DNA from: Ancylothrix sp036704045 | GTDB taxonomy: Bacteria; Cyanobacteriota; Cyanobacteriia; Cyanobacteriales; Oscillatoriaceae | Assembly: GCA_036704045.1 (NCBI GenBank) | Contig: DATNQM010000053.1 | Coordinates: 248,001-312,000 of the forward strand | DNA length: 64,000 bases | Reading direction: 5' to 3' | Part shown: positions 54,302 to 62,113 of the stretch, piece by piece | Layout of the letters: the number at the start of each line of letters is the position of its first letter | Position numbering within the stretch: position 1 is the stretch's first letter | Program-made: the position numbers and the translations under genes | Notes under the pieces: model-generated | Databases searched by the model: none | The model's input: only the letters and a program-made list of their open reading frames with translations | What the model was told of the DNA's origin: nothing

Positions 54302-56260
54302 ATGCTGATGGCAGAAGGTAGAAGAAGAGTACAAATAGAGGGAATTTCGCCAGAAATTGATGGGGGAAAATTTCCTGTTAAGCGAACAACCGGCGAATGG
54401 CTCCGCGTCGAAGTAGATATGTTTTGTGATGGCCATGACGAAATTTCTGGTGTAATTTTATACCGAAAGGAAGACTCGACCGCCTGGTTAGAAGCCCCCC
54501 TTTTTTACCTTGTTAATGACCGTTGGTATGGCAACTTTACTGTCACAGAAATGGGCCGTTATGTCTATACCATCACCGCCTGGGTTGATCATTTTTTAAC
54601 CTGGCGTAAAGCAATGGGAAAAAAAATACAAGCCGGACAAGATGTTTCGGTTGATTTATTAATTGGGGCGCAATTGTTGGAACAGGCAAGTCAGCGAGCC
54701 ACCGGCAACGATCAATCACAACTTTTAATCGGTGCTAAAACGTTGCGTTCAATTCAAAAAGAAGACCCTTATAACATAGAACAAAAAGTTTTTTCCGAGC
54801 ATATTGCCGGTTTAATGAACAAATATCCAGACCGCAATTTTGCCACAACTTATGAAAAAGAACTGCCCATAGTTGTAGACAGAGAAAAAGCCAGATTTAG
54901 CGCCTGGTATGAAATGTTTCCTCGTTCCTGTGGTGAACCAGAAAAACATGGCACATTTAAAGATGCGATTGCTAGATTATCCTACATTGCAGAATTGGGT
55001 TTTGATGTGCTTTATTTGCCTCCAATTCATCCCATTGGATATCAATTTCGCAAAGGCAAAAATAACTCAACGACTGCCGAAGAAACAGACGTAGGAGTGC
55101 CTTGGGGTATTGGTTCAGCAGATGGTGGTCATAAAGCCATACATCCCGACTTAGGAACAATGGCAGACTTTCAAGAATTTGTCAAAAAAGCTGCTGAATA
55201 TAACATTGAAATTGCCCTTGATTTAGCCTATCAATGTTCCCCCGATCATCCCTATGTAAAAGAACATCCCCAGTGGTTTAAAGCCCGTCCCGATGGCACA
55301 ATTCAATACGCAGAAAACCCGCCAAAAAAATATCAAGATATCTACCCCATAGATTTTGAAACCGAAGATTGGGAAAATCTTTGGCAAGAATTAAAAAGTG
55401 TTGTAGATTTTTGGATAGAGCAAGGTGTTAAAATTTTTAGGGTCGATAATCCTCACACCAAATCCTTTTATTTTTGGGAATGGATGATTGGTGAAGTCAA
55501 GAAAAAACATCCAGATGTGCTGTTTTTAGCAGAAGCATTCACTCGCCCAAAAATGATGTATCGGTTGGCAAAAATAGGATTTAGCCAATCTTATACCTAC
55601 TTTACTTGGCGAAATGCAAAATGGGAGTTAACTCAATATTTTACAGAACTTACAACCTCGCCTGCCTATGATATTTTTCGGCCGAATGTGTGGCCTAATA
55701 CCCCCGATATTTTGCACGAATATTTGCAGCATGGGGGAATACCTGCTTTTGTAATTCGTTATGTGTTGGCGGCTACCTTAGCGGCAAATTACGGCATTTA
55801 TGGGCCGGCCTTTGAAGTGTGCGAAAACCGGCCCCTAAAACCCGGCAGTGAAGAATATCTCGACTCGGAAAAATATCAAATCCGAAATTGGGATTTAAAC
55901 AGTCCTTACAGCATCAAAAATATCATTGCGCGGGTTAATGGAATTCGCCGCACTCACTCAGCTTTGCAAACCAATCAAAACTTAAAATTTCAACAAATAA
56001 ATAATGAGCAAATCATCTGTTATACCAAACAAACAGAAGACTTAAAAGATATTATTTTGGTTGTGGTCAATCTTGATCCTTTCAATACACAATCAGGGTG
56101 GATTTATTTACCCTTACAAACCTTTGAAATCGATGGAAGTCAAGCTTATCAATTGCATGACTTACTCAACGATGAACATTACACATGGTGGGGTGAATAT
56201 AATTATTTAGAACTCAATCCCTATCATAAACCGGCACATATTTTCTCGATTCGGAAGTAA
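54302..56260 (+). CDS. glgE: alpha-1,4-glucan:maltose-1-phosphate maltosyltransferase GlgE
   Basis: 652 residues, typical for GlgE (about 660-700). The N-terminal domain starts RRVQIEGISPEIDGGKFPVK, matching the DUF3416 domain of the family. The GH13_3 barrel has the nucleophile D382 (FRVDNPHTKS) and acid E411 (LAEAFTRPKMM); the spacing of 29 residues equals that between D394 and E423 of S. coelicolor GlgE. It transfers maltose from maltose-1-phosphate to the end of an alpha-1,4-glucan with inverted-retained GH13 chemistry. First of three plus-strand genes with TreS-Mak and GlgB. The M3 at 54308 is an alternative start. Confidence 0.93.
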   Translation: MLMAEGRRRVQIEGISPEIDGGKFPVKRTTGEWLRVEVDMFCDGHDEISGVILYRKEDSTAWLEAPLFYLVNDRWYGNFTVTEMGRYVYTITAWVDHFLTWRKAMGKKIQAGQDVSVDLLIGAQLLEQASQRATGNDQSQLLIGAKTLRSIQKEDPYNIEQKVFSEHIAGLMNKYPDRNFATTYEKELPIVVDREKARFSAWYEMFPRSCGEPEKHGTFKDAIARLSYIAELGFDVLYLPPIHPIGYQFRKGKNNSTTAEETDVGVPWGIGSADGGHKAIHPDLGTMADFQEFVKKAAEYNIEIALDLAYQCSPDHPYVKEHPQWFKARPDGTIQYAENPPKKYQDIYPIDFETEDWENLWQELKSVVDFWIEQGVKIFRVDNPHTKSFYFWEWMIGEVKKKHPDVLFLAEAFTRPKMMYRLAKIGFSQSYTYFTWRNAKWELTQYFTELTTSPAYDIFRPNVWPNTPDILHEYLQHGGIPAFVIRYVLAATLAANYGIYGPAFEVCENRPLKPGSEEYLDSEKYQIRNWDLNSPYSIKNIIARVNGIRRTHSALQTNQNLKFQQINNEQIICYTKQTEDLKDIILVVVNLDPFNTQSGWIYLPLQTFEIDGSQAYQLHDLLNDEHYTWWGEYNYLELNPYHKPAHIFSIRK

Positions 56261-56349
56261 GTTTGTTATTACCAAACTAAAACCACGAGATAGGCAAATT
56301 ATCCATTTTTTCTGAACACAAAAAACCATCAAAAAAGACAGGATTAAAA

Positions 56350-59300
56350 ATGACAAACACGACTTTAAAAGATGATCCATTGTGGTTTAAGAACGCAATT
56401 ATTTATGAAGTACCAGTGAGAGCCTTTGCTGATAGCAATGGTGATGGTATTGGCGATTTTCGAGGATTAACAGGAAAACTAGATTATTTGCAAGATTTAG
56501 GTGTAACTGCATTGTGGTTATTGCCATTTTTTCCATCGCCTTTAAAAGATGACGGTTATGATATTTCCGACTACACCACAGTCAACCCAATTTACGGCAC
56601 CTTAGAGGATTTTCAAGAATTTTTAGATGCTGCTCACCAACGTGGTTTACGGGTAATAATTGAATTAATTGTTAATCACACTTCAGACCAACATCCCTGG
56701 TTTAAACGAGCAAGAAAAGCCCCAAAAGGCAGTCCAGAATATGATTTTTATGTTTGGACAGATAACCCAGAGAAATACAAAGAAGCGCGAATTATTTTTA
56801 AAGACTTTGAAACCTCCAACTGGAGTTGGGATGCAGTTGCTCAAAGTTATTACTGGCATCGTTTTTATTCGCATCAACCAGACCTAAACTACGACAACCC
56901 AGCCGTACAAAAAGCTGTTATTGAGGTGCTAGATTTTTGGCTGGCAATGGGAGTAGATGGGTTGCGTTTAGATGCCGTACCCTACCTGTATGAACGGGAA
57001 GGAACCAACTGTGAAAACTTGCCAGAAACCCATGAATTTTTGAAGAAATTACGCCGGCACGTTGATGAGAACTTTCCCAACCGAATGCTGTTAGCAGAGG
57101 CAAATCAATGGCCCGAAGATGCAGCACAATATTATGGGAAAGGTGATGAATGTCACATGAATTTTAACTTCCCATTGATGCCGCGTTTATTTATGTCTTT
57201 GCGGATGGAAGATAACTTTCCAATTAGCGATATTTTAGCGCAAACCCCCGCCATTCCAGATAATTGTCAGTGGGCAGTTTTCCTGCGAAATCATGACGAA
57301 TTAACCCTAGAAATGGTAACAGATGAAGACCGGGATTATATGTACCGCGTTTATGCTCAAGACCCCGAAATGCGGGTAAATTTGGGCATTCGTCGGCGTT
57401 TGGCACCGTTGTTAGGAAATGACCGTCGGCAGATTCAATTGTTGAATAGTTTATTATTGTCTTTGCCCGGAACGCCGGTGCTTTATTATGGCGATGAAAT
57501 TGGCATGGGAGATAACGTTTATGTCGGAGATCGCAATGGAGTAAGAACTCCGATGCAGTGGAGTCCAGATCGCAATGCCGGTTTTTCACAAGCCAATCCG
57601 CAAAAGTTATATTTGCCGGTAATTATCGATTCTGAATATCATTTTGCAGCAGTCAATGTAGAAGCGCAACGAGCTAATCCTAACTCGCTTTGGTATTGGA
57701 TGAAACGCATAATTGCAACCCGAAATCGCTTTCAAGCGTTAGGGCGAGGAACCTTTGAATTATTGCATCCAGATAACCGCAAAGTTTTAGCCTTTACCCG
57801 CACCTACAATGATGAGCATATTTTGGTAGTGGCAAATTTATCAAGGTTTGTGCAAACTGTTGAGTTAGATTTGTCAGCATTTAAAGGGTTGGTGCCGGTG
57901 GAAATTTTTGGTCGCACTCAATTTCCACCTATTAGCGAATCTTCTTACTTTCTCAGCATTAGCCCCTATAGTTTTTATTGGTTTAGTCTCAAACTTCAGC
58001 CAACTATAACCAACGTACCCAGAGCGCAATCACAATTACCAGTTTTGACGGCTACTAAGACTTTTGAAAAGATTTTTGCTCAACCGCAATCTTTAGAAAC
58101 TCGCAAATTTGTTTCCCAACTAGAAGCTATTTTGCCAGATTATTTGCAAGGATGTCGCTGGTTTGGAGGCAAAGCCCGCACAATTCAAAACACACAAATT
58201 GTTGAAGCAATATCTTTACCCTATAAAGATATTAATGCTCAGATGATTTTCTTGAAAGTTGATTATATTCAAGGAGATCCAGAAACTTATCTTTTGCTGC
58301 TTTCGTATGCCGAGGGAGAACAAGCAGCAATGTTGTTAGCAGAAACGTCTCAATCGGTGATAGCTCGTTTGCAAGTTTCCGATAGCAACGAAGCCGGAAT
58401 TTTATTTGATGCCGTTGCTGATAAGAGCTTTTTGAATTTACCCTTAGATGCCATTGCCAGCAATAGTTCCTATCAAGGTATCGAAGGCAAATTAGTTGCT
58501 CGTTTAACAGATTTATTTCCACAATTGCGGGGGAACTCTCCTTATTTAGAACCTTCACCCTTGAAAGGAGAGCAAAGCAATACCTCTATTTTTTATGGGG
58601 ACAAGTTTATGCTTAAACTGTTCCGAAAAATTGAAGAAGGTATTAACCCTGATCTAGAAATAGGATTATTTCTAGGCAAGAAAAAATGTTTAGAACATTT
58701 TGCTAATATAGCTGGGTGGTTAGAATACCAACATCCCCTTGCTAAAACTATGACTGTTGGTATTTTGCAAGAATTAATTCCCGATGCTCGCCCAGCTTGG
58801 GATTACACTTTGGATAGCTTGCGAGATTATTTTGAGCGAGTCGAAGTGCTCTCAGAATCAATCGGAGAATTACCCTATGTTTCGCTACTAAATTGGCAAG
58901 AAAGCGAAATTCCTGAACTGGTAATCGATACCATTGGCTCCTATTTAGGTAATGCTCAAATTTTAGGAAAACGCACTGGTGAATTGCATATTGCCCTTGC
59001 TTCAGACTCAGAACATCCCGACTTTTTCCCTGAACCTTTTACCTCGTTTTATCAACGGTCTATTTATCAATATGCTCGCAACCAGTCGGGCAAAATTTTA
59101 CTGTTGTTAAAACAACGTCTAAAAACTTTACCAGAGGAAACTCAAAAACTTGCCCAATCTGTAGTCAACCGAAAAGAAGAAATACTTGACCGCTTTGGAT
59201 TAGTTATTAACCTAAAAATTACTGCAATGCGGACTCGTTTACATGGCGATTATCACTTAGGACAAGTGCTTTACACCGGCAAAGATTTTATTATCATAGA

Positions 59301-59691
59301 CTTTGAAGGAGAACCAGCCCACACCTTAAGTGAACGTCGCATGAAACGCTCACCTTTACGCGATGTTGCCGGAATGTTACAGTCTTTTAATTATGCTGCT
59401 AAAATGGCACTACGCAATGAAATAGAAAGCGGCATGGTACGGCCTGAAAATGTGCCTATTATGCAAAAATGGGCTGATTTTTGGTACTCTTGGGTTAGCA
59501 GTGCTTTCCTAAATGCTTACCTAGAAACTGCCGTCAAAGACTCATTTTTACCGCAAACAAAGCAAGAATTACAAGTGCTTTTGGATGCCTACATTTTGGA
59601 AAAAGCTATCTATGAATTGGGCTACGAACTCAACAACCGGCCCGACTGGGTAGACATTCCTTTACAACGCATTTTGCAACTACTTTCCTAG
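56350..59691 (+). CDS. treS: trehalose synthase-maltokinase fusion (TreS-Mak)
   Basis: 1113 residues. TreS (about 1-560) has GH13 motifs: D208 (DGLRLDA), E250 (LAEANQWPED) and D316 (RNHDELT); it interconverts trehalose and maltose. A C-terminal maltokinase (about 590-1113) has HGDYHLGQVLY (D967) and IIDFEGEP (D984), and phosphorylates maltose to maltose-1-phosphate. Such fusions occur in many bacteria. It supplies the substrate of GlgE directly upstream. An AGGATT precedes the ATG. The 90-base gap from glgE suggests one transcript. Confidence 0.93.
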   Translation: MTNTTLKDDPLWFKNAIIYEVPVRAFADSNGDGIGDFRGLTGKLDYLQDLGVTALWLLPFFPSPLKDDGYDISDYTTVNPIYGTLEDFQEFLDAAHQRGLRVIIELIVNHTSDQHPWFKRARKAPKGSPEYDFYVWTDNPEKYKEARIIFKDFETSNWSWDAVAQSYYWHRFYSHQPDLNYDNPAVQKAVIEVLDFWLAMGVDGLRLDAVPYLYEREGTNCENLPETHEFLKKLRRHVDENFPNRMLLAEANQWPEDAAQYYGKGDECHMNFNFPLMPRLFMSLRMEDNFPISDILAQTPAIPDNCQWAVFLRNHDELTLEMVTDEDRDYMYRVYAQDPEMRVNLGIRRRLAPLLGNDRRQIQLLNSLLLSLPGTPVLYYGDEIGMGDNVYVGDRNGVRTPMQWSPDRNAGFSQANPQKLYLPVIIDSEYHFAAVNVEAQRANPNSLWYWMKRIIATRNRFQALGRGTFELLHPDNRKVLAFTRTYNDEHILVVANLSRFVQTVELDLSAFKGLVPVEIFGRTQFPPISESSYFLSISPYSFYWFSLKLQPTITNVPRAQSQLPVLTATKTFEKIFAQPQSLETRKFVSQLEAILPDYLQGCRWFGGKARTIQNTQIVEAISLPYKDINAQMIFLKVDYIQGDPETYLLLLSYAEGEQAAMLLAETSQSVIARLQVSDSNEAGILFDAVADKSFLNLPLDAIASNSSYQGIEGKLVARLTDLFPQLRGNSPYLEPSPLKGEQSNTSIFYGDKFMLKLFRKIEEGINPDLEIGLFLGKKKCLEHFANIAGWLEYQHPLAKTMTVGILQELIPDARPAWDYTLDSLRDYFERVEVLSESIGELPYVSLLNWQESEIPELVIDTIGSYLGNAQILGKRTGELHIALASDSEHPDFFPEPFTSFYQRSIYQYARNQSGKILLLLKQRLKTLPEETQKLAQSVVNRKEEILDRFGLVINLKITAMRTRLHGDYHLGQVLYTGKDFIIIDFEGEPAHTLSERRMKRSPLRDVAGMLQSFNYAAKMALRNEIESGMVRPENVPIMQKWADFWYSWVSSAFLNAYLETAVKDSFLPQTKQELQVLLDAYILEKAIYELGYELNNRPDWVDIPLQRILQLLS

Positions 59692-59701
59692 TGCATTAAT
59701 C

Positions 59702-59727
59702 TGCCCACCATTAACATCAGGTGGGCA
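59702..59727 (+). promoter_or_regulatory. hairpin between treS and glgB
   Basis: TGCCCACC (59702-59709) and GGTGGGCA (59720-59727) form a perfect 8-bp stem. Without a U-run it is more likely an mRNA-stability or partial-termination element than a full terminator. The same TGCCCACC/GGTGGGCA arms occur at 44252-44268. Confidence 0.35.
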
Positions 59728-59776
59728 AGTTAACTGCCTAGTAAATGCCACAAAACTAACAAAAATTAGGAAAATT

Positions 59777-61696
59777 ATGACTGTTACATACCCAACAATC
59801 ACCACCGATTTTTCCCTCATTACCGAAGACGATCTTTACTTATTTAACGAAGGTTCCCACTTCCATCTCTACAACAAACTGGGTGCTCATCCTGTCAGTC
59901 ATAACGGCACCAAAGGAACTTATTTTGCAGTCTGGGCACCCAACGCCCGATACGTTGCCGTCAAAGGCGATTTTAATGGCTGGAATAAAGACAGCCACCC
60001 GCTAAAATTACGCGCAGCATCAGGAATTTGGGAAGGCTTTGTTCCCAATCTTTCCCAAGGCATAGTCTACAAATATCACATCGTTTCCCATAACAATTAC
60101 GAAGTAGAAAAAGCCGACCCTGTAGCCCTTGCCAGCGAAGTTCCCCCCAAAACAGCCTCCGTTATTTGGGATAGCGAATACACCTGGAATGATAGCGAAT
60201 GGATGGCAAAACGTAGCGGAATTAATAACCTCAATTCCCCCATTTCTATCTACGAATTGCACATAGGTTCATGGATGCGAGTGCCCGAAGATGGCAACCG
60301 TTCTCTTTCCTACCGAGAACTCGCCCCCAAACTGGCAGAATATCTCAAAAAAATGAACTTCACCCACGTTGAATTTCTACCAATAACTGAACATCCTTAT
60401 TACCCTTCTTGGGGCTATCAAACCACCGGCTTTTTTGCCCCCACAAGCCGCTATGGAACTCCCCAAGACTTCATGTATTTGGTGGATTATTTACACCAAA
60501 ATGATATCGGAGTCATCTTAGATTGGGTTCCCTCCCACTTCCCCACCGACTTACATGGATTGGCTTATTTTGACGGTACACATCTTTTTGAACACGCCGA
60601 TCCCAGACAAGGTTATCACCCCGATTGGAACAGTGCAATTTTTAATTATGGACGCAATGAAGTCCGCAGTTTTTTAATTAGCAGTGCCTTTTTTTGGCTA
60701 GAAAAATGTCACATTGATGGCTTGCGTGTTGATGCTGTTGCTTCAATGCTTTATCTCGATTATTCCCGCCAAAATGGTGAGTGGATACCCAACCAATACG
60801 GCAGCAATGAAAACCTCGAATCTATTGCCTTTTTACGCCGGCTTAATGAAGCGGTTTATACCCATTTTCCTGATACAATGACTATTGCTGAAGAGTCAAC
60901 ATCTTGGTCAATGGTTTCTCGTCCTGCTTATTTAGGCGGTTTGGGATTTGGCTTTAAGTGGGATATGGGATGGATGCACGATACTTTGAGTTATATGTCG
61001 GAAGATCCAATTCATCGTAAATATCATCACAATAAGCTTACTTTCCGAATGCTTTATGCGTTCAATGAAAACTTTATTTTGCCCCTTTCCCATGATGAAG
61101 TCGTTCACGGCAAAGGTTCGCTAATTAACAAAATGCCGGGAGATTGTTGGCAAAAATTCGCTAATTTGCGGGCGCTTTATGGCTATATGTACGCGCAAGC
61201 AGCTAAAAAGTTGCTGTTTATGGGATGCGAGTTTGGCCAATGGAGTGAGTGGAATCATAATACAAGTTTAGATTGGCATTTGTTGGATAATTCTTTGCAT
61301 TCTGGTTTGCAAAAATGGGTGGCGGATCTTAACTACATTTACCGCGAAGAACCGGCACTGCATGAGTTAGATTTTGATTGGGCTGGTTTTGATTGGGTTG
61401 ATTGTAATGACTGGGAAAATAGCATTATCAGCTTGATTCGTAAGGGTAAAAATGCTGAGGAAACAATCTTAATTGCCTGCAATTTTACGCCGGTTCCTCG
61501 TTATAATTACCGCCTTGGTGTGCCGACTAGCGGTTTTTGGAAAGAAGTTTTGAATAGTGATGCCGGTGAATACGGCGGTAGTAATTTAGGCAATTTTGGT
61601 GGTGTTCATTCTGAGGAAATTTCTTGTCATGGACATGAATTTTCTGTGAGTTTGACTTTGCCTCCTTTGGGGGTTGTTTTCTTTAAGTTGGGGTGA
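59777..61696 (+). CDS. glgB: 1,4-alpha-glucan branching enzyme GlgB
   Basis: 639 residues. CBM48 (about 30-130, KGDFNGWNKDSHPL) followed by the GH13_9 barrel with D319 (DGLRVDAVAS), E372 (TIAEESTSW) and D440 (LSHDEVVHGKGSL). The usual long N1 domain of cyanobacterial GlgB (about 750 residues) is absent, so this is the short form. It forms alpha-1,6 branches on the glucan extended by GlgE. An AGGAAAA precedes the ATG. A second, longer GlgB elsewhere in the genome is likely for normal glycogen (inference). Confidence 0.92.
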   Translation: MTVTYPTITTDFSLITEDDLYLFNEGSHFHLYNKLGAHPVSHNGTKGTYFAVWAPNARYVAVKGDFNGWNKDSHPLKLRAASGIWEGFVPNLSQGIVYKYHIVSHNNYEVEKADPVALASEVPPKTASVIWDSEYTWNDSEWMAKRSGINNLNSPISIYELHIGSWMRVPEDGNRSLSYRELAPKLAEYLKKMNFTHVEFLPITEHPYYPSWGYQTTGFFAPTSRYGTPQDFMYLVDYLHQNDIGVILDWVPSHFPTDLHGLAYFDGTHLFEHADPRQGYHPDWNSAIFNYGRNEVRSFLISSAFFWLEKCHIDGLRVDAVASMLYLDYSRQNGEWIPNQYGSNENLESIAFLRRLNEAVYTHFPDTMTIAEESTSWSMVSRPAYLGGLGFGFKWDMGWMHDTLSYMSEDPIHRKYHHNKLTFRMLYAFNENFILPLSHDEVVHGKGSLINKMPGDCWQKFANLRALYGYMYAQAAKKLLFMGCEFGQWSEWNHNTSLDWHLLDNSLHSGLQKWVADLNYIYREEPALHELDFDWAGFDWVDCNDWENSIISLIRKGKNAEETILIACNFTPVPRYNYRLGVPTSGFWKEVLNSDAGEYGGSNLGNFGGVHSEEISCHGHEFSVSLTLPPLGVVFFKLG

Positions 61697-61703
61697 TTTT
61701 TTT

Positions 61704-61744
61704 CACACAGAGGACACAGAGGTTTCGCAGAGGGACACAGAGGT
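61704..61744. repeat. CACAGAGG-type dispersed repeat
   Basis: Two direct copies of (G)GACACAGAGG with a CGCAGAGG between. Motifs of this style are scattered through many cyanobacterial genomes. It directly follows glgB. Confidence 0.6.
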
Positions 61745-61812
61745 TCTTCTGCGTTTCTTTTTTTGGTTTTAGACTTGAGGGTTTGGAGGAGTGTTTATTC
61801 CTTCGCGTTTTC

Positions 61813-61995
61813 CGACGCGCTAATCACTGGTATTGTGCTGATTTATATGCTTTTCATATCTAAGATAATATTCCTATATTTCCGATTGCTTTGAAATCAA
61901 AAGATGTTGATCCGGTGATAGATTTACAGCCATTAGTAGAATTTATTTATGAGGATGCAAGTTACTATTTAAGCATTGATTCTAACCAAGAATAA
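61813..61995 (+). pseudogene. remnant of a DUF4058-family gene
   Basis: One frame reads ADLYAFHI, a stop, then DNIPIFPIALKSKDVDPVID and LQPLVEFIYEDASYYLSID before a TAA at 61993-61995. The order (ADLYAF..., IPxFPLPL, DLQ..., YxIDY) is that of the C-terminal end of DUF4058 proteins, which are frequent in cyanobacteria. The upstream part is missing and one in-frame stop (TAA 61858-61863 region) interrupts it, so it is a decayed copy. Confidence 0.6.
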
Positions 61996-62065
61996 ATTTC
62001 TCTATTTTTAGAAAAATATGCAAGTTTTACTGATGATTTAGTACGATAAAAATAATGCTGATAAT

Positions 62066-62097
62066 AAAAAAGCCGATTTAAATAAACCGGCTTTTTT
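62066..62097 (-). terminator. intrinsic terminator of the choice-of-anchor I gene
   Basis: AAAAAAGCCG (62066-62075) and CGGCTTTTTT (62088-62097) form a perfect 10-bp stem with a 12-base loop. It lies 17 bases past the stop of the minus-strand gene, with a U-run on both strands. Confidence 0.85.
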
Positions 62098-62113
62098 ATC
62101 AACCTATCCCAAC

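Larger units (their letters stand above)
61697..62113. other. intergenic region with CACAGAGG repeats and gene remnant
   Basis: Contains the repeat at 61704-61744, a DUF4058 remnant at about 61813-61995 and a terminator at 62066-62097, each listed separately. No intact gene lies here. Confidence 0.6.
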
